64,000 nt of DNA, taken from positions 62,001 to 126,000 of the forward strand of contig JAXMCM010000022.1 of the NCBI GenBank assembly GCA_046349355.1, written 5' to 3'. Below the pieces are notes generated by a model. That model was not told the DNA's origin. It searched no databases and saw nothing but the letters and a program-made list of their open reading frames with translations. The stretch comes from CALKJU01 sp046349355. GTDB taxonomy: Bacteria; Pseudomonadota; Alphaproteobacteria; Geminicoccales; Geminicoccaceae. Below, one piece after another: positions 1 to 8,597 of the stretch; the stretch's first letter is position 1, and every line of letters begins with the position of its first letter. The position numbers were made by a program, and so were the translations under genes.

Positions 1-1
1 G

Positions 2-589
2 GACGTGCGGGTGCTGACCATCGAGCATCCGCCGAGCCGCAGCTTCTTCCGCGCCAGCACGCAGCTCATGCTGCGCTGGTTCGGCAACATGCTGCGGGCG
101 AGCGGCCGGGCCATCTCGCTGGGGCCGGCGCGTACCGGGCCCTTCATCTGGTGGTGCCTGATCGACCAGCGCGTATCGATGTGGACACCGCTCGTCGGCC
201 CGGTCGCCACGCTGATGTCGGCGGCGACGCACTCGCTGTCGATCCTCTACATCTACCTGATGTGGGTGATGAGCACCCGGCTGATCCAGGCGCTGTCACT
301 GTTGTCGGTACGCGACACCATCAGCGGATTGTGGCCGCCGCTCATCTACTACAACCAGGTCTACGGCGCTCTGGTGAAGACCTGGGTGCTGTTCCGACTC
401 GACCGCCAGCGCTGGACACGGCAGAACATCGCGCTGCGTCAACCCATGGGCGCCGGACAGGCGCGCCTGCGTGCCTGGGGCTCGGCCTACCTCCACGGCC
501 TGGCCCTGGTGACGCTGTGCGGCGTGCTTGCGTTCCTCGCGGGGATCCTGACGTTCCCGCCGCTCGCCTCGCTGACCCGGCTCTTCTAG
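2..589 (+). CDS. alg8: Alg8-like polysaccharide (mannuronan-type) synthase, C-terminal part
   Basis: This is the 3' end of a gene that begins outside the window; about 195 C-terminal residues are visible and the reading frame is open to the left edge. Alg8 is the inner-membrane family-2 glycosyltransferase that polymerises alginate. The visible part resembles the membrane-embedded C-terminus of Alg8: a TIEHPP motif, an RTGPFIWWCLIDQR segment, three or four hydrophobic helices (about residues 55-105 and 160-185 of the fragment) and a YNQVYGALVKTWVLFR stretch followed by RQRWTRQ. The catalytic domain lies outside the window. The stop is 8 bp before a PilZ/HlyD-like gene, the same order as alg8-alg44 in Pseudomonas. 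The exact polymer cannot be told from this fragment; another exopolysaccharide is possible. Confidence 0.75.
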   Translation, partial: DVRVLTIEHPPSRSFFRASTQLMLRWFGNMLRASGRAISLGPARTGPFIWWCLIDQRVSMWTPLVGPVATLMSAATHSLSILYIYLMWVMSTRLIQALSLLSVRDTISGLWPPLIYYNQVYGALVKTWVLFRLDRQRWTRQNIALRQPMGAGQARLRAWGSAYLHGLALVTLCGVLAFLAGILTFPPLASLTRLF

Positions 590-597
590 GTTAGGCC

Positions 598-1659
598 ATG
601 CAGCTCCAGATCGTCCACGAAGCCGAGGTCCATCGCCAGCACGTCCGGCTGAAGATCCCGATCACGGTCGAGATCGACGGCACGCGGTTCACGGTCGACG
701 ACTGGTCGATGGGCGGCTTCGGCGTCGAGTCCGAGATGGCCTCGCGCCAGCCGGGCGAGCGCTTCCCGGTGCGCATGGTCTTCCCGTTCGAGGACTTCGA
801 GGTCTCGCTGCGCCTCGACGCGCAGATGGTCTACATCCTCGAGGACAATTCGCGCTTCGGCTGCAAGTTCCTGGCGCTGAGCCAGGGCCAGGTGGCGCTG
901 TTCCGCTACCTGGTCGACGCCTACCTCTCCGGCGAGATCGTCAGCGGCGGCGACATCCTCAGCATCGCCGGGCGCGACAACAGCGCCGAGGCGCGGATCA
1001 CCCCGGTCAACTTCAATCCCTACGCCGACGAGGAGGCGCGCGGCCGCCGGGTCCGGCGGATCGCCGGGATCCTGTTCTTCGCCCTGGCCGGCATCGCCGT
1101 GCTCGGCGCCATCGCCTGGGGCTACAAGGACCGCTTCCTCACGCCCTCGGCCGACAGTGCGGTCATCGAGGCACCGATCTACCGCGTGCGCGCACCGATC
1201 AACGGCACGCTCGAGGCGGCGCAGATCGGCGCCCTGCTCAAGCGCGGCGACACCATCGGCCGCGTCGCCGACCCCGACGGCCGGGTGATGCCGCTCGACA
1301 GCCCCTGCGAATGCGCCTTCGTCGACTGGCTGGCGCTGCCGGGCCAGTTCGTGCAGGCCGGCGAGCCCGTCGCGGCCCTGGTCTCGGCCGACCGGCCGCT
1401 GGTGGTCCGCGCCCAGGTCGAACTGTCCGTCGCCGACCGCCTGAAGGTCGGCGATCTTGCCGAGATCCGGATCCCCGGCCGCAGCGAGACGATGCTGGGC
1501 CAGATCGAGAAGATCGACGTCAGGCCGCTGCTGACGCAGCTCGATTCGGGCGAGAGCCAGGGTCCGGTGGCGCGGCGTCTGGCCCAGGTGATCATCCGCC
1601 CGGACAAGCCCTTCATCTTCGACGACCTCGGCGTTCTCGCCCAGGTACGGTTCCCGTAG
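598..1659 (+). CDS. alg44: Alg44-like PilZ-domain polysaccharide co-polymerase
   Basis: 353 residues. The N-terminal domain (about residues 10-110) is a PilZ domain: an RQHVR sequence fits the RxxxR c-di-GMP motif and DWSMGGFGVES fits the (D/N)xSxxG motif. One membrane helix follows near residues 158-180, and the rest is a periplasmic HlyD/biotinyl-lipoyl-like region. This is the architecture of Alg44, which binds c-di-GMP in the cytoplasm and is needed for polymerisation by Alg8. The gene starts 8 bp after the Alg8-like gene, so the two are probably co-transcribed. The expected downstream alginate genes (algK, algE and others) do not follow; a cyclopropane synthase does. Both PilZ motifs are intact, so c-di-GMP control is likely. 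Confidence 0.8.
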   Translation: MQLQIVHEAEVHRQHVRLKIPITVEIDGTRFTVDDWSMGGFGVESEMASRQPGERFPVRMVFPFEDFEVSLRLDAQMVYILEDNSRFGCKFLALSQGQVALFRYLVDAYLSGEIVSGGDILSIAGRDNSAEARITPVNFNPYADEEARGRRVRRIAGILFFALAGIAVLGAIAWGYKDRFLTPSADSAVIEAPIYRVRAPINGTLEAAQIGALLKRGDTIGRVADPDGRVMPLDSPCECAFVDWLALPGQFVQAGEPVAALVSADRPLVVRAQVELSVADRLKVGDLAEIRIPGRSETMLGQIEKIDVRPLLTQLDSGESQGPVARRLAQVIIRPDKPFIFDDLGVLAQVRFP

Positions 1660-1797
1660 CGCAACATCGGCAATTCCGGCGCAACCGGCTGCGTCGGGGA
1701 GCGTTGCAACCGCGCCCGCTAGCCCGCAAGATGGGGGGAAGAAAGCGCGTGCCTGCAAGTGGTTGCGGGCAGGGGAAACGTCGGAGAGGAGGAACGC

Positions 1798-3027
1798 ATG
1801 CTGGTCGCGTTCTTGGCCCGACAGGCGATCCGGCAGGGCACCCTCGAGGTGATTCACGCCGACGGTCGCCGGACGGTAGCCGGCAATGGCAAGGAGCCCC
1901 GGTTCGTCATCCGGCTGCATGACCGCAGCCTCGACTGGAAGCTCGCCCTGAACTCGCGGCTGCGCGTGCCCGAGGCCTACATGGACGGCACGCTGACCCT
2001 CGAGGAGGGTGCCGACCTGCGCGAGTTCCTGGCGTTCATCGCCAAGAACCTGGCGATGGCCGACGCCATCACCGAGCGCAAGCCGCTGTGGCGGCTGATC
2101 AACCGCCTCGTCCGCCAGCGCAACCCGATCGGCCGGGCGCGCGAGAACGTGGCGCACCACTACGACCTGTCGGGCGAGCTCTACGATCTCTTCCTCGACC
2201 AGGACCGCCAGTACTCCTGCGCCTACTTCAACGAGCAGAAGGACGACCTCGAGCGGGCGCAGCACGACAAGAAGGTGCACATCGCCGCCAAGCTGATGCT
2301 CGACCGCGAGGGCCTGCGCGTCCTCGACATCGGCTCGGGCTGGGGCGGCATGGGCCTGTTCCTCGCCCGCGAGACCGGCGCCGACGTCACCGGCGTCACC
2401 CTGTCGGTCGAGCAGCACAAGCGCAGCGAGGAGCGCGCCAAGGCGGCCGGCCTGGCGCGCCACTGCCGCTTCAAGCTGCAGGACTATCGCGAGGAGAAGG
2501 GCCCCTACGACCGGATCGTCTCGGTCGGCATGTTCGAGCACGTCGGCAAGCGGAACTACGACGAGTACTTCGCCAAGGTCCGCGACCTGCTGACCGAGGA
2601 CGGCGTGTGCCTGATGCACACGATCGGCCGCTTCGACATGCCGTCGCCGATCAACCCGTTCATCCGCAAGTACATCTTCCCGGGCGCCGACCTGCCGTCG
2701 CTGTCGGAGGTGATGGCCTCGGTCGAGCGCGTCGGCCTGCTGGTCACCGACCTCGAGATCCTGCGCCTGCACTACGCCGAGACGCTGCGCCACTGGTACG
2801 AGCGGGTCCAGGCCAACCGGGCCAAGATCGTCCAGCTCTACGACGAGCGCTTCCTGCGCATGTGGGAGATGTACCTCGCCAGCTGCGAGATGGCGTTCCG
2901 CCACCAGGGCCTGATGGTGCTGCAGGTCCAGCTGGCGAAGAAGGTCGACGCGCTGCCGATCACCCGCGACTACATGGTCGACTGGGAGCGGTCGCGGGCC
3001 CAGGCACAGCGTCTCGCCGCCGAGTGA
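1798..3027 (+). CDS. cfa: Cyclopropane-fatty-acyl-phospholipid synthase
   Basis: 409 residues from an ATG preceded by a good GGAGGAACGC ribosome binding site; an in-frame GTG 39 bp upstream lacks one. The enzyme transfers a methylene group from S-adenosylmethionine to unsaturated acyl chains of membrane phospholipids. Family marks are visible: VAHHYDLS at about residues 118-125, QYSCAYF with the active-site cysteine near 141, the SAM-binding LDIGSGWGG at 176-184, and VSVGMFEHVG further on. Length and composition are typical of the Cfa/CmaA family. A 138-bp gap separates it from the polysaccharide genes, so it probably has its own promoter. A related SAM-dependent fatty-acid modifying role cannot be excluded. 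Confidence 0.93.
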   Translation: MLVAFLARQAIRQGTLEVIHADGRRTVAGNGKEPRFVIRLHDRSLDWKLALNSRLRVPEAYMDGTLTLEEGADLREFLAFIAKNLAMADAITERKPLWRLINRLVRQRNPIGRARENVAHHYDLSGELYDLFLDQDRQYSCAYFNEQKDDLERAQHDKKVHIAAKLMLDREGLRVLDIGSGWGGMGLFLARETGADVTGVTLSVEQHKRSEERAKAAGLARHCRFKLQDYREEKGPYDRIVSVGMFEHVGKRNYDEYFAKVRDLLTEDGVCLMHTIGRFDMPSPINPFIRKYIFPGADLPSLSEVMASVERVGLLVTDLEILRLHYAETLRHWYERVQANRAKIVQLYDERFLRMWEMYLASCEMAFRHQGLMVLQVQLAKKVDALPITRDYMVDWERSRAQAQRLAAE

Positions 3028-3037
3028 GCCAGCCGGC

Positions 3038-3826
3038 GTGAGCCCGGGAGCACCGGGCACCGTCGCGCTTTCCGCCACCGAGCTCGGCGCCGGGCCGGCC
3101 GTCGTCATCCTGCACGGCCTGCTCGGCTCCTCGCGCAACTGGCACTCGATCGGCAAGGCGCTGGCCGCGGACCGCAAGGTCATCCTCGCCGACCTGCGCA
3201 ACCATGGGGCCTCGCCCTGGGCCGACGCCATGGACTATCCGGCGATGGCGGCCGACGTCGCCCGGCTGGTCCGCGAGCGCGCCGGCGGGCGGGCTGCCAT
3301 CGTCGGCCACAGCATGGGCGGCAAGGTGGCGATGGTGCTGGCGCTGACCGAGCCCGGCATCGTCGACCGCCTCGGCGTCGTCGACATCGCCCCGGTCGCC
3401 TACCGGAACAGCACCTTCCTCGGCTACATCGAGGCGATGCGGGCGATCGACCCGGCCGGCCTCGCCCGGCGCGGCGATGCCGAGGCGGCGCTGACCGCCG
3501 TCGCCCCCGATCCCGGTGTCCGTAGCTTCCTCTTGCAGAACCTGGCGTTCGGGGCGGATGGCGCCGCCTGGAAGCCCAACCTCGCCGTGCTCGCCCGGAC
3601 GCTGCCGGAGATCGTCGGCTTTCCGAAGCTCGAGGCCCGCTACGACGGACCGACGCTGGTCATCCGCGGCGCCCGCTCGGACTATGTCGCCGACGGCTTC
3701 CTGCCGGCGCTGCGCCGGCTGTTCCCGCAGGCCGCGATCGAGACCGTGGCCGAGGCCGGCCACTGGGTCCATGCCGAGCGTCAGGCCGAGGTGACCGGCC
3801 TGCTGCGCCGCTTCCTCGCCGCCTGA
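3038..3826 (+). CDS. Alpha/beta-fold hydrolase (YbfF-like esterase)
   Basis: 262 residues from a GTG start, 10 bp after the cyclopropane synthase, so probably in the same transcript. The sequence has HGLLGSS (oxyanion region), LRNHGAS, and the nucleophile elbow GHSMGG with Ser at about residue 92; the late Asp (ARSDYV) and His (EAGHWVH) complete a Ser-Asp-His triad. LRNHG together with GHSMGG is typical of the YbfF/ABHD11 group of small acyl-ester or acyl-CoA hydrolases. No signal peptide is seen, so it should be cytoplasmic. The natural substrate is unknown. Confidence 0.85.
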   Translation: MSPGAPGTVALSATELGAGPAVVILHGLLGSSRNWHSIGKALAADRKVILADLRNHGASPWADAMDYPAMAADVARLVRERAGGRAAIVGHSMGGKVAMVLALTEPGIVDRLGVVDIAPVAYRNSTFLGYIEAMRAIDPAGLARRGDAEAALTAVAPDPGVRSFLLQNLAFGADGAAWKPNLAVLARTLPEIVGFPKLEARYDGPTLVIRGARSDYVADGFLPALRRLFPQAAIETVAEAGHWVHAERQAEVTGLLRRFLAA

Positions 3827-3893
3827 CCCTCACGCGACCGTCACGCAGCACCGCTAGCGACGCCACGGGTTCAACCGGATCCGGGGTCCAGGA

Positions 3894-5243
3894 ATGCGCA
3901 CGCTCGTCCTCTCGCTCGCCTTCGGCGTCACCGCGGCCCATGCCGCCGACGCTCCGCCGTTCCCGGCGACGCTGGCCGGCCAGGCCACGCTGCCGGCCCT
4001 GACCCTGCTCCAGCCACCGGCCGACGCCCCGGCGCTGTTCCGCATGGCGGGACGCTTCACCGCCGCCGACCGGGTCCGCGTCGAGACCCTGGGCACCATC
4101 CCGACCACGGCCTTCACCAGCGACAAGGCGGCGCCGCGCAGCTCCGGCGTCGGCCTGCCGCTGGCCGGGCAGCCGGCCCAGGGCATGTCGGGCATCGTCG
4201 CCACCGGCCCGGACAGCTTCCTGCTGCTCTCCGACAACGGCTTCGGCAGCCGGGTGAACTCGCCGGACAGCCTGCTGATGCTGCACCGGGCGAAGGCCGA
4301 CTGGACCGCCGGCACGATCGTCCTGACCGAGACCCTGTTCCTGCGCGACCCCGACAAGGTGCTGCCGTTCGCCATCCGCAACGAGGCCACGGCCGAGCGC
4401 TACCTCACCGGTGCCGATCTCGACACCGAGAGCCTCGCCGTCGTCGGCGACCGCTGGTTCATCGGCGACGAGTTCGGGCCCTACCTCGTCGAGCTCGACC
4501 GCACCGGCAAGGTGGTGGCCTTCCACGAGACCCTGGTCGACGGGAAGCCGGCCCGCTCGCCCGATCATTTCATGCTGGGGCAGCTGCCGGCGACGCCGTC
4601 GGCCGTGCCGTTCGCCGTGCGCCGCTCGCGCGGCTTCGAGCCCATGTCGGCCGCGCCCGACGGCAGCCGGATCGTGGCGATGTTCGAGGGCCCGTTGTTC
4701 GACGAGAAGGGCGAGCCCGAGGCGTTCCTGCGGCTGGTCGAGTTCGACCCGGCGAGCGGCAGCTGGACCGGCCGGCAGTGGCGCTACCGGCCCGCGGATC
4801 CGGCCAACGTCATCGGCGACCTCGCCTTCATCGACCGCGATACCGCCCTGGTGATCGAGCGCGACGACGCCAGCGAGGGTGCGCCGAGCCAGGCCTGCCC
4901 GGCCGAACCGCGCCCGGACTGCTTCAACAAGCCGGCCGCGTTCAAGCGCGTCTACAAGATCGACCTCGCCCAGGCCGATGCCGACGGCTTCGTCCGCAAG
5001 GTCGGCTATGTCGACCTGCTCGACATCGCCGATCCGGACAGCAAGGCGCATGTGCCGCTCGAGCCGAGCGGGCGCTTCGTCTTTCCCTACCAGGGCCCCG
5101 AGGGTGTGGCCGTGGTCGGTCCCGACCTCATCGCCGTCATCAACGACAACAACCTGCCCTACAATGCGGGCCGGCGGATCGGCCAGCCGGACGGCAGCGA
5201 GCTGATCGTGCTGCGCGTGCCGGAGCTGATGGCGGCGCGCTGA
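3894..5243 (+). CDS. Secreted esterase-like-activity-of-phytase protein
   Basis: 449 residues with an N-terminal signal peptide (residues 1-18, ending AHAADA). The mature part matches the 'esterase-like activity of phytase' family (PF13449): SGIVATGPDSFLLLSDNG, the FIGDEFGPYL motif, GFEPMSAAPDG and a late QGPEGVAVVGPDLIAVINDNN segment, consistent with a beta-propeller. The protein should act in the periplasm or outside the cell on phosphate or other esters. It stands alone, with 67 bp upstream and 47 bp downstream gaps. The family name comes from weak activity of a few members, so true phytase activity should not be assumed. Confidence 0.85.
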   Translation: MRTLVLSLAFGVTAAHAADAPPFPATLAGQATLPALTLLQPPADAPALFRMAGRFTAADRVRVETLGTIPTTAFTSDKAAPRSSGVGLPLAGQPAQGMSGIVATGPDSFLLLSDNGFGSRVNSPDSLLMLHRAKADWTAGTIVLTETLFLRDPDKVLPFAIRNEATAERYLTGADLDTESLAVVGDRWFIGDEFGPYLVELDRTGKVVAFHETLVDGKPARSPDHFMLGQLPATPSAVPFAVRRSRGFEPMSAAPDGSRIVAMFEGPLFDEKGEPEAFLRLVEFDPASGSWTGRQWRYRPADPANVIGDLAFIDRDTALVIERDDASEGAPSQACPAEPRPDCFNKPAAFKRVYKIDLAQADADGFVRKVGYVDLLDIADPDSKAHVPLEPSGRFVFPYQGPEGVAVVGPDLIAVINDNNLPYNAGRRIGQPDGSELIVLRVPELMAAR

Positions 5244-5290
5244 GCCGGAACCCGTGCTAGGGTCGGGGCCGGCGTGAGGGAGGAACGAGC

Positions 5291-5929
5291 ATGGCGATCA
5301 CCGTCTACGGCCCCGACTACAGCACCTACGCGCGCTCGGTGCGGCTGGCGCTGGAGGAGAAGGGCGCCGCCTACCGGCTGGAGCCTGTCGACATCCTGAC
5401 CGGCAAGCACCACGAGCCGGCCTACCAGGCGCGCCAGCCGTTCGGCCCGGTGCCGGCCTTTGAGCATGACGGCTTCGCCCTCTACGAGACCGGGGCGATC
5501 GTCCGCTACGTCGACGACGCCCTGCCGGGACCGAAGCTGACGCCGGCCGACATCCGCGCCCGGGCGCGGATGAACCAGATCATCGGCATCATCGATGCCT
5601 ACGCCTACAAGGCGATCATCCAGGGCCTGTTCTGGCAGCGCGCGGTGGTGCCGATGACCGGCGGCACGCCGGACGAGGCGGTCGTCGCGGCGTGCCTGCC
5701 GCGGGTCCGGCTGTGCCTTGCCGAGCTCGAGCGGCTGATGGGCCAGGGCCCCTGGCTCGCCGGCGCCGGGCTCAGCCTTGCCGACATCATGCTGGCCCCG
5801 GTGCTGGCCTACCTGCAGATGACGCCGGAGGCGGCGACGCTGATGGCCGAGCGGCCAGGCCTCGCCCGCTGGTGGCAGGCGATGGCCGCACGGCCCAGCA
5901 TGGTCGCCACCGCACCCAGTCTCGGCTGA
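5291..5929 (+). CDS. Glutathione S-transferase family protein
   Basis: 212 residues from an ATG with a GGGAGGAACGAGC leader. The N-terminal thioredoxin-like half (about 1-80) contains YGPDYSTYARSVRLALEEKG, where a Ser or Tyr could activate glutathione, and a PFGPVPAFEHDGFALYET segment that fits the cis-proline and glutathione gamma-glutamyl site. The C-terminal helical half ends with GAGLSLADIMLAPVLAY, the typical N-capping box. Cytoplasmic. It lies directly before a lactonase-like metallo-hydrolase (8 bp gap), so the two are likely co-transcribed; the substrate is not predictable. Confidence 0.9.
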   Translation: MAITVYGPDYSTYARSVRLALEEKGAAYRLEPVDILTGKHHEPAYQARQPFGPVPAFEHDGFALYETGAIVRYVDDALPGPKLTPADIRARARMNQIIGIIDAYAYKAIIQGLFWQRAVVPMTGGTPDEAVVAACLPRVRLCLAELERLMGQGPWLAGAGLSLADIMLAPVLAYLQMTPEAATLMAERPGLARWWQAMAARPSMVATAPSLG

Positions 5930-5937
5930 GCCCGGCC

Positions 5938-6744
5938 ATGGGCGAGGCCGTCTGGGAAGCCTACGCGGTCCGCTACGCGACGCACGCGACGCGGACCCGG
6001 CGGGAATGCTTCGTCGGCGTCGATCCGCACGATTCGCTGCCCTATCCGCTCGACTTCTTCGTCTGGATGGTGCGCTCGGGCGACCGCGTGGTGGTCATCG
6101 ACACCGGCTTCGACCATGCCGAGGGCGAGCGCCGCGGCCGGCAGATCATCCGGCTGCCGCGCGAGGGCCTGGCGATGCTCGGCGTCGACACCGCCACGGT
6201 CGAGGACGTGGTGGTGAGCCACCTGCACTTCGACCACGCCGGCACGCTCGACCATTTCCCGAAGGCGCGCTTCCACCTGCAGGAAGCCGAGATGGCCTAT
6301 GCCACCGGCCGCTGCATGACCTGGGAGACGCTGCGCGCACCCTACTGCGTCGACCACGTCGTGCGCATGGTGCGCGAGGTCTATGCCGGGCGCGTCGCCT
6401 TCGTCGACGGCGAGCGCGAGCTGGCGCCGGGCCTGTCCGTGCACCTGATCGGCGGCCATGCCAAGGGCATCCAGGCGGTGCGCGTGAGGACCGCGCGCGG
6501 CTGGCTGGTGCTCGCCTCGGACGCCGCCCATTACTACGAGAACTTCGAGAAGAACCGGCCCTTCATCGTCGTCCACGACGTCGAGGCGACGCTGCGCGGC
6601 TACGAGAAGCTGCGGGCGCTGGCGAGCTCACCGCGGCACATCATCCCCGGCCACGACCCGCTGGTGCTGCGCCGCTATCCGGCCCCGGCCGCGCACCTCG
6701 AGGGGATCGTCGCCCGCCTCGACGCGACCCCGCCCACGGACTAG
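5938..6744 (+). CDS. Metallo-beta-lactamase-fold hydrolase, AHL-lactonase-like
   Basis: 268 residues, starting at the ATG 8 bp after the GST stop. The zinc motif HxHxDH is complete as SHLHFDHAG at about residues 94-102, with further ligands expected at HAKG, in SDAAHYYE and in IIPGHDP. The overall layout, with an N-terminal YPLDFFVWMV strand and VVVIDTGF, fits the N-acyl-homoserine-lactonase family (AttM/AiiA-like). Many members of this family act on other lactones or esters, so quorum quenching is only a possibility; no LuxI or LuxR gene is seen in the window. Neighbouring GST, SDR and NIPSNAP genes on the same strand suggest a small catabolic or detoxification cluster. Confidence 0.82.
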   Translation: MGEAVWEAYAVRYATHATRTRRECFVGVDPHDSLPYPLDFFVWMVRSGDRVVVIDTGFDHAEGERRGRQIIRLPREGLAMLGVDTATVEDVVVSHLHFDHAGTLDHFPKARFHLQEAEMAYATGRCMTWETLRAPYCVDHVVRMVREVYAGRVAFVDGERELAPGLSVHLIGGHAKGIQAVRVRTARGWLVLASDAAHYYENFEKNRPFIVVHDVEATLRGYEKLRALASSPRHIIPGHDPLVLRRYPAPAAHLEGIVARLDATPPTD

Positions 6745-6777
6745 TTCTACCGCCCGAGGCTCTCAGGGAGGACGGCC

Positions 6778-7539
6778 ATGGATCTCGGGCTCAAGGGTTT
6801 GCGCGCGCTGGTCACCGGCGGCAGCAAGGGCATCGGCCGGCGCTGCGCCGACGTGCTCGCCGACGAGGGGGCGCATGTCAGCATCTGCGCCCGCAACGCC
6901 GAGGAGGTCGCGGCCACCGTCGCCGGGCTCAAGGCCAAGGGTGTCACCGCCTTCGGCCAGGCGGTCGACGTCACCAACAAGGCGCAGCTCGAGGGCTGGG
7001 TCGCGGCCAGTGCGGAGGCCTTGGGCGGCATCGACATCGTCGTCGCCAACGTCTCGGCGCTGGCCGGCGAGGGTACCGAGGAAGCCTGGCAGAAGATGTT
7101 CGAGACGGACATCCTGCACACGGTGCGGACCGTCAACGCGGCGATGCCCTTCCTCGAGCAGTCGAAGGCGGGCTCGATCGTCGCCGTGTCGAGCGTCTCG
7201 GGCCGCGAGGTCGACTTCTTCGCCGGCTCCTACGGCGCCACCAAGGCGGCGCTGATCCACTACACGCACGGCCTCGCCGTGCAGCTGGCGCCCAAGAACA
7301 TCCGGGTGAACGCGGTGTCGCCGGGCAACGTCTACTTCAAGGACGGCATCTGGAACTGGATCGAGACCAACAATCCCGAGCTGTTCCAGGCAGCACTGGC
7401 GCTGAACCCGACCAAGCGCATGGCGACCGCCGAGGAGGTGGCGCGCGGCGTGGTGTTCCTCGCCAGCCCGGCGTCGAGCTTCACCAGCGGCACCAACCTC
7501 GTCATCGACGGTGCGCTGACCAAGGGCGTGCAGTTCTGA
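6778..7539 (+). CDS. SDR family NAD(P)-dependent oxidoreductase
   Basis: 253 residues, preceded by a CAGGGAGGACGGCC leader. It is a classical short-chain dehydrogenase: the cofactor motif TGGSKGIG at residues 13-20, a NVSA motif near 91 in place of NAG, catalytic Ser near 138-139 and the YxxxK pair Tyr152/Lys156 in YGATKAAL. The closing part, VVFLASPASSFTSGTNLVIDGALTKG, is typical of the C-terminal SDR tail. Cytoplasmic. It is followed after 16 bp by a NIPSNAP gene, suggesting co-transcription. The substrate cannot be deduced. Confidence 0.9.
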   Translation: MDLGLKGLRALVTGGSKGIGRRCADVLADEGAHVSICARNAEEVAATVAGLKAKGVTAFGQAVDVTNKAQLEGWVAASAEALGGIDIVVANVSALAGEGTEEAWQKMFETDILHTVRTVNAAMPFLEQSKAGSIVAVSSVSGREVDFFAGSYGATKAALIHYTHGLAVQLAPKNIRVNAVSPGNVYFKDGIWNWIETNNPELFQAALALNPTKRMATAEEVARGVVFLASPASSFTSGTNLVIDGALTKGVQF

Positions 7540-7555
7540 TCCGGGAGACGATCCG

Positions 7556-7879
7556 ATGCCGCTCTACGAGAAGCGCACCTACGCCGTGATCCCGGGCAAG
7601 ATGCCCGAGGTGACCCGGCTCTACACCGAGCTCGGCTTCCCGGCCCTGCAGAAGGGCGGGTTCGACAGGTACCTCGTCGGCTACTTCATCAGCGACACCG
7701 GCCCGCTGCACCAGCTGATCCACCTCTGGCGCTTCGCCGACGACGCCGACCGCCGCGCCTTCTGGAAGGCGGTCTACGCCGACGAGGGCTTCATGGCCTT
7801 CGTGCCGCACATCCGGCCGCTGCTGCAGGCGCAGGAGGTGCAGCTGCTGAACCCGGCCCCGTGGAGCCCGCAACCCTGA
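7556..7879 (+). CDS. NIPSNAP family protein
   Basis: 107 residues forming one NIPSNAP (PF07978) ferredoxin-like domain: it opens with YEKRTYAVIPGKMPEVTRLY and contains the conserved LHQLIHLWRFADDADR block. Small bacterial NIPSNAP proteins are cytoplasmic and their biochemical role is not settled; several are found beside dehydrogenases in catabolic clusters. It follows the SDR gene by 16 bp. A strong hairpin lies immediately downstream, so it is probably the last gene of this transcript. Confidence 0.85.
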   Translation: MPLYEKRTYAVIPGKMPEVTRLYTELGFPALQKGGFDRYLVGYFISDTGPLHQLIHLWRFADDADRRAFWKAVYADEGFMAFVPHIRPLLQAQEVQLLNPAPWSPQP

Positions 7880-7887
7880 GTCCAGCA

Positions 7888-7927
7888 CGTCCGGCCGCGC
7901 GGCTCGGGTGAGCGGCGCGGCCGGACG
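7888..7927. terminator. Hairpin between convergent genes
   Basis: An 18-bp GC-rich inverted repeat with one mismatch and a 4-base GGGT loop sits between the NIPSNAP gene (plus strand) and the unknown gene (minus strand). There is no clear T-run on the plus side. It probably serves as a two-way terminator or transcript 3'-end stabiliser. Confidence 0.6.
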
Positions 7928-7944
7928 ACAAAACGGGGATCGGG

Positions 7945-8589
7945 CTACGGCCCCTCGGGCATGCCGGCCCTGAGCGGGACGACGGTGGCCGTGGCCCTGG
8001 GCGGCGGCGGCATGTCGGCGGGGCGCTCGATCCGGCCGGTGGCGACGAGGGCGGCCTGGATCCAGCCGGCGAGGCGGCTCTCGCTGTCCGCGGCCTCGTC
8101 CTCGTCGGTGCGGGAATCGATGGCGGCGGCGGCGGCGCGGGCCTCGATCTCGAGCAGCACGTGGCGCCGCACCTGGGCGGCGACGCGGCCCATGATGGCG
8201 GCGACGTGCCGGGTGAAGTCGGGCTCGGGCCGGGGCCGGCGCGGCCTTGCCGGCCCGGCCGGGCGGTCGAGGGCGAAGGCGCGGCGGAACAGCGCCATGA
8301 CGCTTTCGGCCATCCAGCGCGACGGCAGCACGGCGTTGGCGATGCACCACTGGAACCAGGCGGCGACGCCGGCCCACTGCAGCTCCATGATCATCCGGCG
8401 GATGACCTGCAGGCACAGGGTCTCGAGCTCGGCCACCACCCTGGCGTTGGGCGGCTCGGCCAGCACCAGCCCGGCATGGACGAAGAACAGCCGGCGCCTG
8501 GCATCGTCGCCGGCCCGGGCGGCGACGCGCGCCGCCGGCCCGCGCAGCGGCAGGTCGTCGGGCAAGGCGTGGGCGGCAGCGGCGGACAT
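7945..8589 (-). CDS. Hypothetical protein, helical, unknown function
   Basis: 214 residues from an ATG. I do not recognise a family. The protein is Ala/Arg-rich and mainly alpha-helical, with a Trp-rich central stretch (ELQWAGVAAWFQWCIAN) at about residues 70-85, a Pro/Arg-rich linker (ARPRRPRPEPDF) near 125 and an acidic segment (DSRTDEDEAADSES) near 160-175. No signal peptide or clear membrane helix. The gene is alone on its strand. Upstream, TTGACA (8622-8627, minus strand) and TATCCC (8598-8603) are 18 bp apart, which would place the transcription start within 1-2 bp of the start codon. The bases before the ATG are pyrimidine-rich, with no ribosome binding site. Confidence 0.65.
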   Translation of the reverse strand: MSAAAAHALPDDLPLRGPAARVAARAGDDARRRLFFVHAGLVLAEPPNARVVAELETLCLQVIRRMIMELQWAGVAAWFQWCIANAVLPSRWMAESVMALFRRAFALDRPAGPARPRRPRPEPDFTRHVAAIMGRVAAQVRRHVLLEIEARAAAAAIDSRTDEDEAADSESRLAGWIQAALVATGRIERPADMPPPPRATATVVPLRAGMPEGP

Positions 8590-8597
8590 GGGAGGAA

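Noticed and set aside
586..3231. 881-codon open frame on the minus strand
   Set aside because: It is antisense to the PilZ gene, cfa and the start of the hydrolase. Its composition is that of a GC-rich shadow frame (Asp/Ala/Arg/Gly/Val), with no domain.
5938..6744. Quorum-quenching lactonase as a firm call
   Set aside because: The fold and HxHxDH motif are shared by many hydrolases and no quorum-sensing gene is near, so only a family-level name is given.
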